A stretch of DNA of 64,000 nt from Ypsolopha sequella (GCA_934047225.1 OW203989.1:11011977-11075976); one strand, 5' to 3'; positions 11,241-22,369 are shown, counted from the stretch's first letter. A program made the numbers and translations. The notes: generated by a model not told the origin, from the letters alone.

Positions 11241-11490
11241 TTTAAATTCAAAATTTACTCAATAGTGATTGTGATAGTAATTTACGGTTTCCGTAAATTA
11301 GAATTTCAAATATATTGAAAAAAAATTGAAATCCTAATTTACAGAGACCAAAGGAAACTTTGCGAATGCAGATACACAGGTAATAAGGTTTTGTTGAATA
11401 ACTATTGAGTGAATTTTAAATTTAGGGTTCTGTTTTGTTTAATTAGAAAAAGGCGGGTATTTCATAATCCGGCTGCAAAACCGCTCTTAA
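11241..11490. mobile_element. TTAA palindromic MITE, left-truncated
   Basis: The right end is 'ccggctgcaaaaccgctc' followed by TTAA (11487-11490). The centre is the fold-back point, 'tttacggtttccgtaaatta'. The left arm stops inside the 'aaaatttactcaatagt' segment, so one terminus is gone. Confidence 0.6.
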
Positions 11491-11639
11491 GTTTATATTG
11501 CAAAGTAGCCCTTTATAAAGAGATATCAATGAATAAGTTCGTCGAATATTATCATAACGAGAGATGAGGGTGCCGTCCGTCCAACCGACCGACATGTATT
11601 GAATTCATAAACGAGATAAGGTACGCACTTCATATTGAG

Positions 11640-12075
11640 CGTTCCCAAAACACTTACATGAATGGTTAGTTGAACGAGCGAGGGAAGTTCTCAGAGTCTA
11701 CTTGAACAATGTGGCGTTTGTTTGTATGTATGTATGATTGTTTGTCCGACGATAACTCAAGCACAACGACTCAAGACTCGACGACGACGGAGTGAAAACA
11801 GACGCACACATGCATAGACGCGTACGTACGATGATCTCGGCAGAATTTCGTATTGGCATTCACCCGAGTATCTTCGAGATTGTCGTACGTACGCGTCTAT
11901 GTGTGCGTTGAGTAAACATTCTTGAAGCGGCTATTTTGTGACTCAAGTATCGTTGATCGGAACGTGATGAAATTTGGAAGGCGTGTAAATGAGAAAAAAA
12001 GAATTTTTAAGTTCGAACATTAGCCAAATCGGTCAAGATCGAATCGCGACTACACAGTTCGGCGCAAATTACTAG
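11640..12075. repeat. right arm of the inverted repeat, interrupted
   Basis: The reverse complement of 10770-10990 runs from 'gaagttctcagagtctactt' to 'ggtcaagatcgaatcgcgac'. It is split after 'gtccgacgataactcaag' by the insertion at 11762-11940 and resumes at 'actcaagtatcgttgatcgg'. Confidence 0.65.
11762..11940. mobile_element. 179-bp insertion with 7-bp flanking duplication and internal hairpin
   Basis: ACTCAAG occurs on both sides (11755-11761 and 11941-11947). The other arm of the host repeat shows that this site is normally uninterrupted. Inside, 'cgcacacatgcatagacgcg' plus tacgtacga is mirrored by 'tcgtacgtacgcgtctatgt' plus gtgcg (about 11803-11909), giving a 25-29-bp stem around about 50 bases. 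It has no coding capacity. The 7-bp duplication is inferred; the host site itself reads CTTGAG in the other arm. Confidence 0.5.
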
Positions 12076-12227
12076 TTACTAAGTTACAGTGCTAGAAAGT
12101 TTCATAAAAGATAAACGAAAATCAAGAACAACAAAATGACGTTCGTATACTTCTAACTGATTATGATTTTCTAATCTTGAAACCTGAAAAAGATCCAGAT
12201 GTACAGGAACATGCGAATATTTGTAAT

Positions 12228-12345
12228 TAATACATTTAGTGCATTGTTCACTTCTGGATTGTGACACCGGCGCGTTTGGAAAAATTGCGAAGACAGATTT
12301 CGTGTAATTTTAAAACAGTTTTTTTTGTTTAATACCTAAAGTAGC
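12228..12345 (+). repeat. direct repeat, left copy
   Basis: It begins 'taatacatttagtgcatt', includes 'ggaaaaattgcgaagacaga', and ends at 'taatacctaaag'. A similar copy lies at 12701-12835, and the pair brackets the LINE fragment. Confidence 0.65.
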
Positions 12346-12439
12346 AGGTGGTAGAGCTGATGCCGGGCTCGACTGTGGAGGTACCACCATCTTACTTGGA
12401 GACCCCCTCGAAGTAATTTGGGGAGAGTAAGAAGACAGC

Positions 12440-12682
12440 TCGCAGGCAAAAAACCAGCCCACCATGCCTGGGACCGATGGATGGCGGTATATCCATCCCT
12501 AATAGCCGGTTCTTATATGGAACAGACCGATGACAAGCAGCGGCGTCACTGGTGCGAGGGTTCCGGCACTGCACTCACCAACCCGCCTGCCCAGCGTGTG
12601 TGAGTATGGGCAATTCTTCCAGGATGACCGCTGGGAGTGGCAAGGTCCTGGAAAGGCTTATGTACAGCAGTGGACGAACTAG
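12440..12682 (+). mobile_element. LINE C-terminal/3' fragment
   Basis: One frame ends DRWEWQGPGKAYVQQWTN then stop at about 12675. This resembles the DRQEWRNMGEAYVQQWTNTG end at 49640-49835 and the usual C terminus of lepidopteran endonuclease/reverse-transcriptase LINEs. Upstream frames are broken; an overlapping frame carries HHAWDRWMAVYPS. It is the inverted counterpart of 2543-2786. Only the last part of the element survives. Confidence 0.65.
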
Positions 12683-12700
12683 GCTAAGGAATGGAAAAAA

Positions 12701-12835
12701 AATACATTTAGTGCATTTTTCACTCCTGAATTGTGACCCCGGCGCGTGTGGAAAAATTGCGAAGACAGATTTTGTGTAATTTAAAAAAAGTTTTTCTAAG
12801 AATGTGTATCGATTTTTTGTTAAATACCTAAATTG
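12701..12835 (+). repeat. direct repeat, right copy
   Basis: It starts 'aatacatttagtgcattttt' and shares 'ggaaaaattgcgaagacaga' and 'aaatacctaaa' with 12228-12345. It has small indels, so the duplication is not recent. Confidence 0.65.
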
Positions 12836-13270
12836 TGTATTTCTTACACTGTGTAGTCTTTATTTGACAAAGTTTATTCACTTGACTTTATATGGCATGG
12901 CCATATCACGCCTTGAACAAAAGTGGAATTATTGATATTGCAAGTGAGAAACATTGCCAGAATAGCAGTCCTGATAGCCAAAAGTTCGAATAGCAATCCG
13001 ATATTTTCGTTTTCGTTTTCCGATAACGTTCGTCTTAACAGAACTATGAACATTCTATGTAGATACAAACGAGAACAGTGGCACTAAAGTTTTACGTTAG
13101 TAGGGAACAAAACTGAACTCGTAGCAAAAGCTTTGTCATCTCGTAGACGTGAATTCGCTACGCCGTAGAGTTTTTGCGTCGTAGCATTTTCTAGCACTAA
13201 GTAACACGCTTACGTGCCCTGATTCTTCTTTGTTTGTAACTTAAATTTATTGCTATCAATCATTATTCAT

Positions 13271-13600
13271 GAAAAAGCGGCCAAGTGCCTGTCGGGCCAA
13301 GCGTAGTGTAGGGTTCCGTAGTTGCCCTGCACAATATGCGGACTTCTTCTCCAAGTACATTTTATAAGTTTGTCGACTAATACAGATCGTGCCAAACTTC
13401 TAGTACGCTCGGAAGTTGCTCTTCCCAAAAACGGCCCATACATTTTGATCCTACTGATGCGAATCGCCCCGTGTTTAGAGGGGACTAAATGTTTGGCGCT
13501 ATCTGTACTCGTTAACTCGTAAAGCCTACTTAGCTGTGATAGTTTTCCTTTTAATTTCGTTATATATACTGCTTCAGTGGTTTTTTTCACGTCTCCAAAT
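13271..13600 (+). repeat. GGCCAAGTG/GGGTTCCGTA repeat, 'empty' paralogue of the BEL target
   Basis: It begins 'ggccaagtgcctgtcgggcc' and 'gtagggttccgtagttgccc'. Near its end, 'taaagcctacttagctgtga' and 'ttccttttaatttcgttata' match the sequence on both sides of the BEL/Pao insertion (38616-38821 and 45755-45810). It therefore shows the uninterrupted target. An open frame on its minus strand, 13267-13590, has no resemblance to a protein I know. Confidence 0.65.
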
Positions 13601-13770
13601 ACAACAGTTTTGCTGGCAAGGAAGGGGACACGTGACTCAGTTATTTATGTGTATTTATGTATGTATTTGTATGTAGTAGTATATTTATGTGTAGATTATA
13701 TGTAGGTCTAAAATAACTTAGGAATATTATTTAAACTCGCGTGAGCTGACATGCTAAATTATTATTACAT

Positions 13771-13862
13771 ACGGCTTGAACACTCACGTGTGATTGTTGT
13801 TGACTATATGCCAACCGTTTCACCGATACAATTTCGGCATTATCAAGGCGAGGGTCGTTCTT
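13771..13862 (-). repeat. short dispersed repeat with hammerhead-like wording
   Basis: The minus strand reads 'ccttgataatgccgaaattg' then 'tatcggtgaaacggttggca'. This resembles the CUGANGA...GAAA...NUH layout, but the core is broken (CTTGATAA). I treat it as a dispersed repeat only. Confidence 0.3.
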
Positions 13863-14339
13863 AGGACGACAACGCGGCGTTCACATTCTGTTTTCTGTTA
13901 TTTAAATTTGTTTGTTTAGTTTGTGATATATTTACTCTACCCTCCAAAAATACAGAGAGAATAACATAAATATTACTAAATTATAAATTATATTTAAAAT
14001 AAAAACTAACTTTTTATTATTTATGTTATGCACTGATTTAAATTTCTAAGATAGAAATATTTTATGTTTTCCCATGGTTGAATGGAACAAATTTCTTATA
14101 GGAATAAGTCCGCCCTTGCCTTCTATCTGTTCTTTGTATGTATCTTATCTTCTTATTTATGTGCAATAAAGTGTTCGCATTCATTCAGTTTTTTATTTGA
14201 AGCATGAAGGTTTTTTATTTCATTGTGTTTGAAGCTGAAACGTGCTGGCAGGGAGCCATGAAAATCCTACAGGTGAGGTGACTGAAAATTTCATTCCTAA
14301 TTTGTTTAGTGTTGCCTGTCATTTCCTTATTATTTATTC

Positions 14340-15131
14340 TGTACTTTAGGATACCTAAAAGTTACCTAAAAGGTACAAAAGGAACCTTTATGGTGAGACT
14401 CCGTTGTCCGTCCGTTCGTCCGCATGTCACAGCCTCATAACTTTAGCACCGTTAAAGATAAAGACATGAAAGTTGGCGCAAAAATAGCATTAATTTACCC
14501 ACATATCACAGTGTAAAAAAATATGAAAAATTTGAAATTGTTAAAAATATTTCCAAAACAAATTTAAGAAAAATAAAAAAAATATTATCATAAAAATACA
14601 ACAATATTAAATATTTGATAGTAAAAATAAACACTTTAACTATATTCACTAGCACTGGTTTCGAGAAATCTTTAAAAAACCACAAAAATATGTATGTCCC
14701 CCCCCTTTATCTCCGAAATTGGTAGACCGAAAAAATATGAAAAAGATGTCAATTATAGATCATAGCTGGCCAATTACAGGAAAACTATAGCAATTAAAAA
14801 TTTTTAAACACAAATAAAAAATATAAAAAAAGAAGTAAAATAAATAAAAAAATATTTTTTATAAAAATACAATATGGGTATCAAATTGTAGGTATTAAAA
14901 AGCTTATTGTAAATTTTGAGAAATCCTTGAAAAACCATAAAAAAATGTATATCTCCAAAACTAGTGGACCAAAAAATATGAAAAAAGTCATGGTAATATG
15001 TGTTTACGTAAAGATTACAGGAAAAATAAAGTGGTTGAGAAATTCACGAAAAAAAATTACCTAATTAAATTTATCAACCACAATACGGAACCATAGGTAC
15101 GCGAGTCTGACTCGCACTTGGCCGGTTTTTT
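14340..15131 (+). repeat. longest copy of the GGTTCCGTA...CTTGGCCGG repeat
   Basis: It opens with 'aaggtacaaaaggaaccttt', then 'cacagcctcataactttagc' and 'gttaaagataaagacatgaa'. It has two similar central blocks ('tgtatgtccccccccttta...' and 'atgtatatctccaaaactag') and closes with 'acgcgagtctgactcgcact' tggccgg. Other copies are at 20178-20545, 47148-47890 (inverted) and 62760-62865. The CTTGGCCGGTTTTTT end is very common in Lepidoptera. Confidence 0.7.
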
Positions 15132-15342
15132 TGTAAGGGACAACTTCTAATACCTCAGACAGATGAAATATAAGTTTTATAGTAAGAATTTTTATATATT
15201 TTTCAATATGGGCATACAAGTGACGGCATAGCTGGTGGAGAAATTGGAAAAAAAAACGGATGTTAAAATGTGCAGAACACATCAAAAGCATTGCATTAAC
15301 TAAGGTATTTTTTTACTCTTTCGGTGTAATAAGCGTCACTAA

Positions 15343-15441
15343 CCCCCGGTTTCTGAAAGGCTAATCAAAGTTAACAGTAGATTAAAAAATCTTTAACCGC
15401 AAATAACTGTGAACATTGATTGGCCTTTCAGAAACCGGGGG
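15343..15441. mobile_element. 99-bp PIF/Harbinger-type MITE with TAA duplication
   Basis: The termini are 'cccccggtttctgaaaggc' on the left and, on the right, 'gcctttcagaaaccggggg', nearly perfect over about 26 bp. TAA flanks both ends (15340-15342 and 15442-15444), the 3-bp TWA duplication expected of PIF/Harbinger. There is no coding room. Confidence 0.75.
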
Positions 15442-15449
15442 TAAGTGCT

Positions 15450-17015
15450 TCTCAAATCGAGTATATTCGGCCAAATCAGATACACTGTACAAAGATTTAT
15501 CTGTCAAATTATGTAATCGGAACGGTTTATTCAGAGTTCATTAAAATTGTCGAGTAGTATTAGTACTCAACCTAGAACATATTTTAATACGATTCCGCAA
15601 TAGGTAATTTAAGCTCAAATTAAGCATTCCTATGTATTTTTTTTTATAGATTTACGATAATTTGTGATTATAATTTTGAGGTGAAACATGCAATAACATG
15701 TTTATTTAACTCTTTAGTACGTTTTTTCCGTAAATTGCGTGTTTCCATTTCCATCAGTTTGCTGCAGCATTCTACAAAGCTAAATAAAAACAAATATTTA
15801 TTGGAAATAAGTAGGACGCCTTATTCGAAAGAAACGTTTTCACAAATATTGCTTCGTTTGGCTTTCTGCCAGAAAATCACCAATGCTCTTTACAAAAGTT
15901 TTTTTTTGTCCTCTACAAACGTGAACGCTAACATAAAGGAACTTGTATAGAACCTTCAAAGAACATAATACAACATAGCGCTAAAATCCTCTGTTTATTC
16001 TTTAATCGTTTGCACAGAAAAAAAATGAAAACGAAATATTTTATTCGAATATACTCGTATAGAGCAAACATCATCTTTTACGCATAGGGCATCACTTCAC
16101 GATATGATTAATATATTCGCTCAGTGAGCGTTTTCGGCCTAATACCTGTACCATATATTTGTTGGTTTAAAGAATACTTACTATAAGTTCATACCCAACA
16201 AAATTCAAGTGAGACTTATGGCTTGTTTTAGAGCGTTAAGACGATTACCATCGCCAAATTAGCAGCTCGATATTTGTCACTACAAATATCAACGGAAACG
16301 ACATTGAAATAACGTTCATATCAGCGCGCAATGCATAGTGGCTGTTACGACGCTCGCTGCGTCCTTGAGAGGGCGAAATAGGAGAAAATTACTCGATTGA
16401 ATAATCTTATGTTATGTTTATAGCTATAAAGTTTATCTATTTATCAAAGCATAAATGAATTCAATAGGCCAAGCCACTCAGGAGCAGTAGGGAATTTGAG
16501 GTCAAAAAACAACATTCAGTAAAAAAAAATTCATGTAGAAGTTTTGGTGGTATGATAAAGAAAAATGTTGCATATGTTGTCTAAGAGTTGATTATTCATA
16601 ACACATTTTTTCATTATTTTTGGTTTGGCCATAAACGAGGAGTAGGCTTTAGAAAGTACCCATTTGGCAATAGTAAGGCCCTTAAGGGGTAAAAATACTA
16701 CAGCAATCATACATATTGCGCAACAATTGACCGTTGTATCTACTTGATTTAGTTGCCATATCAAACATTTTTATTATACTGAGAGCTGACGAACTCAAAG
16801 GTCAGGTAACTTTATCGTCGATGAAACTTTGAATAATGTGAACCTTTTCATAAATCGTCGAACTGGCAGGCTACGTTTGGTAGGTACACGATTTATGGGG
16901 GGTGGTAGGAAAGGCTTTGTCTTAGAAATTAGAATGATTGCAATTTGCCGTTTTGTAAAATGACTTCGTCATTTTCTAAATAGCCGAAATCTAATGTCTT
17001 TTACCAAAAAGAGAA
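15450..17015. other. AT-rich DNA, no recognised gene
   Basis: A frame of 89 codons at 15681-15950 starts with ATG but resembles no family I know. It has low-complexity lysine/asparagine/serine composition and is most likely chance. Nothing else is structured. Confidence 0.5.
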
Positions 17016-17019
17016 AAAT

Positions 17020-17140
17020 CGGTGCAATGATGAGCGGAGCGTGGATGAGCGTGTTAGGCACTGTCTATGATTTTAGGTTTACATGTAAGTACATATTGGG
17101 AGCCGAGCGAAGCGAAGTGGAGCGAGGCGACCCTCAATAC
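17020..17140. repeat. GCGAAGCG/GGAGCGA repeat, copy 2
   Basis: 'taggtttacatgtaagtaca' is followed by 'gggagccgagcgaagcgaag' and tggagcgaggcgac. The match to 585-665 is clear and in the same orientation. Confidence 0.6.
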
Positions 17141-17644
17141 TTCTAACAGAGTTACTATATTCCGGGCAAATTAGAAAATGCTGAATTCCAATTTGACGAA
17201 GATTACTCAAATAGCGAAATAGCGAGCGTTTAGAAACTGACGACGCCGCGCCGTTTGTAAACGGCGGAATTTTACTTTTTGCGAGATATCCATTCCCACT
17301 GTAATTTCGATGATGAATGCTTGGCTATTCAGCATATTTATATTAGCACGTAAATCTTTGTGGGGCCTCAGAATCAGATTTACGATCCACGTGGAAATTA
17401 AATGGTAAATTGCTATTAGCTAGATATCCTTATAAAGTTATATACATATAAGAGATATATCTCTATTTACCACTAATATCCGTGTTTTGTTTTTTGTGAT
17501 CGGACTTCGATATTACGTATAGTAAAAAAAAATTTAAAACTTTATAGTGCGAAACATTAAATTAAACTTACTTTAAAATAATGGAAATAACAATAAAAAG
17601 GGCACAAAAAAAAATACAACTGTAAATGAATTTTTCAATGCAAG

Positions 17645-18062
17645 TGCTCGTAAAGGCCCACTTTTTATGCATCAAAACCGAACAGAAAGTCGATTATTTT
17701 GCCCTAGGGCTTTTTTTTTTCTTATTTTTTTATTTACGGGAAGTTGGCTAACTTGCAACCTTTCCTGTGTACCATAAATGTTATACTTTTTTTCCACTGT
17801 TTAACGGCTCTGGATACAGTCCTTTTGAGCCAATCATAATTTAAAGTTCACAACAATGTAACTTTCAACTTTAATAATTAAATTGTTTTCTTTGATTATA
17901 TTTGTTTTATTTCCTCACACCATGCATTGAAAAACGTAGTATGATACACGGGCGTAAGAGCAATAAATTACTCAGTTACGTTTAAAACACTCGCTACGCT
18001 CGTGTTTTAAATCTTCCTCGTGGTTTGTTTCTTTTCGCCCTTGTAGCATAAACTACTATTCT
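17645..18062 (+). repeat. dispersed repeat family R1, copy 2 (fullest)
   Basis: It opens 'gtgctcgtaaaggcccactt' and closes 'tagcataaactact'. It includes the 'cagaaagtcgattattttgc' segment missing from copy 1, and 'ttaacggctctggatacagt'. A segment upstream reads ttcaatgca, shared by copies 3 and 4, which suggests the true left border is near 17634. Confidence 0.75.
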
Positions 18063-18311
18063 GGATTGTCATAAAAAATTACCTCGACGCTCCACTATGT
18101 TCCGCGATCTAACCTATGCTTCTAACTTTACTTAACCTTCGCTCGTTTTGTATAAAAAGCTAAAAGTGGAAACCTTAGATCATTCTAAGGTGGAAACGAT
18201 TATGTTTAAAGTTCATTTGCAAAGTATTAATTTTAAAGCCAAGCCTCTTAAATTGGGAACAATTATTTTTATAGTTAATTTATGTATACATCCCTTGTTA
18301 AAATACCGTAA

Positions 18312-18479
18312 ATAAAAGTTTAAAAATTTAAAAAGCTAATTTAGAGAAACCAATAGAAACTTTGCTATGACAGTTTACACAAAACATAGGTTTTGTTGAA
18401 ATTTTAAATATAATTCTTCTGTTTCGATTAATTAGAATAAGGCAGCTTTTTCACAATCCGGCTGCTAAAGCGCTCTTAA
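18312..18479. mobile_element. TTAA palindromic MITE, half-element
   Basis: Only the right arm remains: 'gagaaaccaatagaaacttt', 'ttctgtttcgattaattaga', then ccggctgctaaagcgctc and TTAA (18476-18479). Confidence 0.55.
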
Positions 18480-18484
18480 CGACA

Positions 18485-19739
18485 AGTAAAACCAGTACCG
18501 TTAACTAAAATTATGTAAATGGTTGAAAAATAAAATATGCAATTTTGCACACGATTAACAGGCACAGTATCTAGCATATTTTGAGCAAGTGTATTAAAAA
18601 TTAAATTTTCTCCTCTCAAGTAACTGCATTTACTTAGCTAAGTGCTCAGATCAGTTTACTGGAGAAATGAGCATTTTCTTTGGCAAGTGGAAAGTCCATA
18701 AACCAGTGCGCAGTTTCCACTAGGTGTTTCATTCAAATCATTTCAATAATAAATACGTGGTAGATTATATTTAACACCTGCAACGTAAACATTCATATTT
18801 ATTTATTATGAATTATGATACATCGTTGCATTTAAGAACAGACATAATGACGCGACCAACTCAGCTGTAGGCGTGGCCAAATGTCATGCTGTTTCATTTC
18901 GCTATTAGGTGCACGCTTCATGAAACTTGCGAGGACATTTCAATCGTGCCGATTTCGTTGCGGGCGCAAAACTGAAAGCTTGTTTCAGGAGAAACATGAT
19001 TTAGGAAAGACTGTTGAAGTTTTCAAACACTATTTTTAATTATTATTAATCTAAATAACATGTTCGATGTTTGACTCGTATTAATTTTTGATTTTATAAA
19101 ATAATAAAAGCACTTTTGGTAAAAAAACCGTTAAATTTAGCCCCTTAAGTCGCCTCTTTGCTCACTCAAGGAGGAAGTTATAATAATTATAGACTTAAGA
19201 TTCCTAAATGCCAAACAAGAAGTTTTCAAGCTGCTTGAATTCTAATAATAATATCAACGATGACTGAGTGATGACAGCGCAATCACAAACGAGTTAAATT
19301 ATTCCGGTCAAATAAACATAAACTTATCTTGAACAATAACAAATAATGAACGATTAAAAAACGTAATAATCTGTAAAAAAGAAATAAATTATGCGCAGAT
19401 CAGCCACCCAAAATTCATTTCACAAAAGATTTCCCCTGCCAAAGTCCTTTATTGTCAAACAATAAATACGAAAATGCCTGTTATCTATCCCAACCATCGA
19501 AATAAATCCCAACACATTCCACTCAACGTTACTCTAGGCAAAGAATAGTTCGTTGACTCTAGGTCTTTTACAGTGAACGCTGTCCGATTTTGGAACGAAC
19601 TCCCTAATTCTCTTAAAAGCCCTCCCTCGATTGCTTCTTTCAATTCCAACTTGAAGAAGCCCTTTTTGTCCTCCCAGCAGTCCTTGCTACTAGTTTAAAA
19701 GAAGTGTATCTTTTTTATGTAGTATATCATATTTACATA

Positions 19740-19740
<1 letters not shown>
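18485..19740. other. AT-rich DNA, no recognised gene
   Basis: 19,500-19,690 has a slightly more complex composition ('tgaacgctgtccgattttgg', 'aacgaactccctaattctct'), which reads on the plus strand as a possible LINE C-terminal relic (FTVNAVRFWNELPNSLK). This is typical of retroelement 3' ends, but no further motif supports it. Confidence 0.4.

Positions 19741-19744
<4 letters not shown>

Positions 19745-19791
<47 letters not shown>
19745..19791. repeat. (TA)n microsatellite
   Basis: About 23 uninterrupted TA dinucleotides. Confidence 0.95.
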
Positions 19792-19793
<2 letters not shown>

Positions 19794-20177
19794 TTAGTAT
19801 TGTGTTATTAGTTTTTATTTTAGGGAGTTACTAATTTACTAATTTAATGACTATTTTTAGGTTAGTAAGTATATGTAGGCAAATATATATATAAATACAT
19901 AATGTATACATAAATCAATACATATATCTCTTTTACTCCACTTGTATTAATTTCCAAGCCAGTTCATAGAAATGTCCGACATCAAAAATCACTGAAACAA
20001 AAAGATTGCAAAAGACATTCAAGGCTAACTGACTAAAAAATAAATAAACAGTATACAAATAAATGTACAAGTATAAAACAGGCAGTATTCCTTTGTTACG
20101 TGCCTTAAAAGTCACATAAATCTTTAATCGGGAGCCGTTTCGGCAGTACAATCTGGTGCTTTTAAATTAAAGTTCTT

Positions 20178-20545
20178 TAGGGTTCCGTAGTACCTCAAAG
20201 GTACAAAAGGAACCTTTGTGGTGTCTATCCGTCCGTCCGCATATCACAGCCTCATAACTTTAGCACCGTTAAAGATAAAGACTTGAAATTTGGCACAAAA
20301 ACAAAACACGATGTGAAAAATTTAAAATTGTTCAAAATATTTCCAATACAAAATGCAGAAAAAAAACTCTAAAATTACAATATATATGAAATAAGAAAAA
20401 AAGCATGGTAATATGTGCTTACGTAAAGATTAAAAAATATATAGCGGTTGGGAAATTCACGAAAATAAAATGACAAAATTAAATTTTTCATCCACGATAC
20501 GGAACCCTCGATACGCGAGTCTAACTCGTACTTGAACGTTTTTTA
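20178..20545 (+). repeat. GGTTCCGTA repeat, short copy
   Basis: It starts 'agggttccgtagtacctcaa', passes 'tcacagcctcataactttag' and 'gttgggaaattcacgaaaat', and ends 'acgcgagtctaactcgtact'. It has an internal deletion relative to 14340-15131. Confidence 0.7.
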
Positions 20546-20639
20546 ATGGGATTTTTCTGAAAATATATAAACCTTTTAACTAATCCGTAATCTTATAAGA
20601 AACTTACCTAGAAAAAATATAATGAGGGAAGGCTTAGGC

Positions 20640-20960
20640 AATTCGCTTAGATTAAATTTTGTTAAGGTGTGTTAATTCAAAAACCATTTCGAGATTTAGG
20701 TTTAATAAGCCGTATTTCCGAACTTTTGGTCTAAAAATCCTCATGATGATGAATATTTTTACGAAAAAGCTGCAACTTCCATTTGCCTTCGTGTGACGTC
20801 ACTTGAGAAACGGCTGTTTAGAAATGTGTCCTTTGGTATCAGGATAAATTTATAAAAATTTGCTGCCGACTGATTTGACTGATGGATGACAGATAAGTAA
20901 ATAGACAGAGACAGACCACTTTCTTACAAGCAATCAAACATCACAATCGGTAAAATGTCT
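20640..20960 (+). repeat. dispersed repeat Y, copy 1
   Basis: Shared with 52110-52335: 'gttaaggtgtgttaattc', 'ccatttcgagattt', 'catttgccttcgtgtgacgt', 'tttgctgccgactgatttga'. Same orientation. Non-coding. It contains the palindrome GTGACGTCAC. Confidence 0.7.
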
Positions 20961-21076
20961 AAAATTCTCAAGTGACGACATAACCCACAATTCTTTATAA
21001 AATCATTAAAAAAATATTGGTTAATTTAATATTGGTTTTACCAAAATAATGAAAACTATGTCCTTAAATATCCTAA

Positions 21077-21190
21077 ATTGATTTATAATTTATATAAAAA
21101 CGGCTCACCTCAATACGTGTTATGATCGGGAAAGCCGACCAGTTTCAACAGATTTACGACAACGATGTTACGCCTCATACCCTAAATTCT
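21077..21190 (-). repeat. dispersed repeat with GAAACTGGTCGGC motif, copy 1
   Basis: 'ctcacctcaatacgtgttat' and 'gatcgggaaagccgaccagt' recur inverted at 34978-35095. The minus strand carries GAAACTGGTCGGC, but its upstream core is not an intact hammerhead. Confidence 0.6.
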
Positions 21191-21421
21191 CTGAAAAAGA
21201 ATTTAAAAAAAATCTTTGAAATATAAGCTATAGGAATTAACTGACAGCCTTGAATTCATTGAAAGCGGATGTTGATGTTTTCCTTTCCGTCGGCGTCTGC
21301 TTGAGGAAATCCCGTTATGTAAATAGATTACAAGCTATGTTGGAAATCGTTATATTGAATTGCGTCGTCGTCGGCGACAGAACGGAAATGAAAATTCAGA
21401 GTTATTTGAATTTCATATTAT

Positions 21422-21775
21422 TTAAGAGCGGTTTCGCAGCCGGATTGTGAAATACCCGCCTTTTTCAAATTAATCGAAACAGAACACTAAAAATTCAAAA
21501 TTCACTCAATAGTTATTCAACAGAACCTTATTACCTTTGTATTATGTATACTGCATTTGCAATTTTTCCATTGGTTTCTGTAAATTAGAATTTCAAAATT
21601 TTTTAAATTCTAATTTACGGAAACCAATGGATACTTTGCGATAGCAACATACACAATACATAGGCAATAAGGTTTTGCTAAATAACTATTTAGTGAATTT
21701 TGAATTTAAGTGTTCTGTTTCGATTAATTTGAAAAAGGCGGGTATTTCACAATCCGGCTGCGATACTGCTCTTAA
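21422..21775. mobile_element. TTAA-flanked palindromic MITE, full length
   Basis: TTAA at 21422-21425 and 21772-21775 borders 'gagcggtttcgcagccggat' on the left and its mirror 'aatccggctgcgatactgct' on the right. The arms fold back at 'tttcaaaattttttaaattc' (about 21600). Arms are about 170 bp with scattered differences. This is the best reference copy of the family in the window. Confidence 0.75.
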
Positions 21776-22084
21776 TTAATTCTTTGATTTATTTTGAGGT
21801 GTGAGTAAAAGTAATACGTAAATAGGTACACGAATATTTATTTTCGTAAATAAAAACCACTTCTACTGGGTACAGTTTGTTATAATAGTAACCACACAAT
21901 GAGCTCTTCTCCTGAAGTGAAATATCTGTGTATGAAAAAATGAAAATGAAAAAACGGTTATTTGTCTCGTAAAAGAAAAACTATAAGTAATTAATTACAT
22001 AGTATCACTACACTCCATACTAGAATACTCTGTGTAGTAGAGTGTAATTTCTTTCAAATGTTCTTTAAATAGCAATCAATATAA

Positions 22085-22352
22085 TAACAAACGCATGCAT
22101 TTAAAAATTAAAGATAATAATAATAATAATAATTTAAACTTAATTAAGAATTGATTAACATTTCAAATTAAATTTTAGTTATAAGTATGATTAAGTTAGA
22201 GCAAAAACAAAAATAAAAATAATTTTAACAATTATAATAAAGAACTCATGCATAAAAAATTAAAGATAATAATAATTTGAACTAAATTAAGAATGGATTA
22301 ACATTTCAAATAAAATTTTATTTATAAATGTGATTAAATTAGAGCAATTTTT
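22085..22352. repeat. two-copy tandem repeat, about 155 bp
   Basis: 'aaattaaagataataataat', 'taacatttcaaat(t)aaatttta' and 'gattaa(g/a)ttagagcaa' occur twice in order. The first copy has a longer (ATA)n run. Confidence 0.65.
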
Positions 22353-22369
22353 TATGGTAGCTGATTAAT

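Noticed and set aside
13771..13862. A third hammerhead ribozyme on the minus strand
   Set aside because: The core reads CTTGATAA, with an inserted T and a G-to-A change at an essential position.
21077..21190. A second hammerhead ribozyme (GAAACTGGTC motif, also at 34978-35095)
   Set aside because: The CUGANGA core is altered (CAGATGA in one copy, absent in the other) and stem II does not form cleanly.
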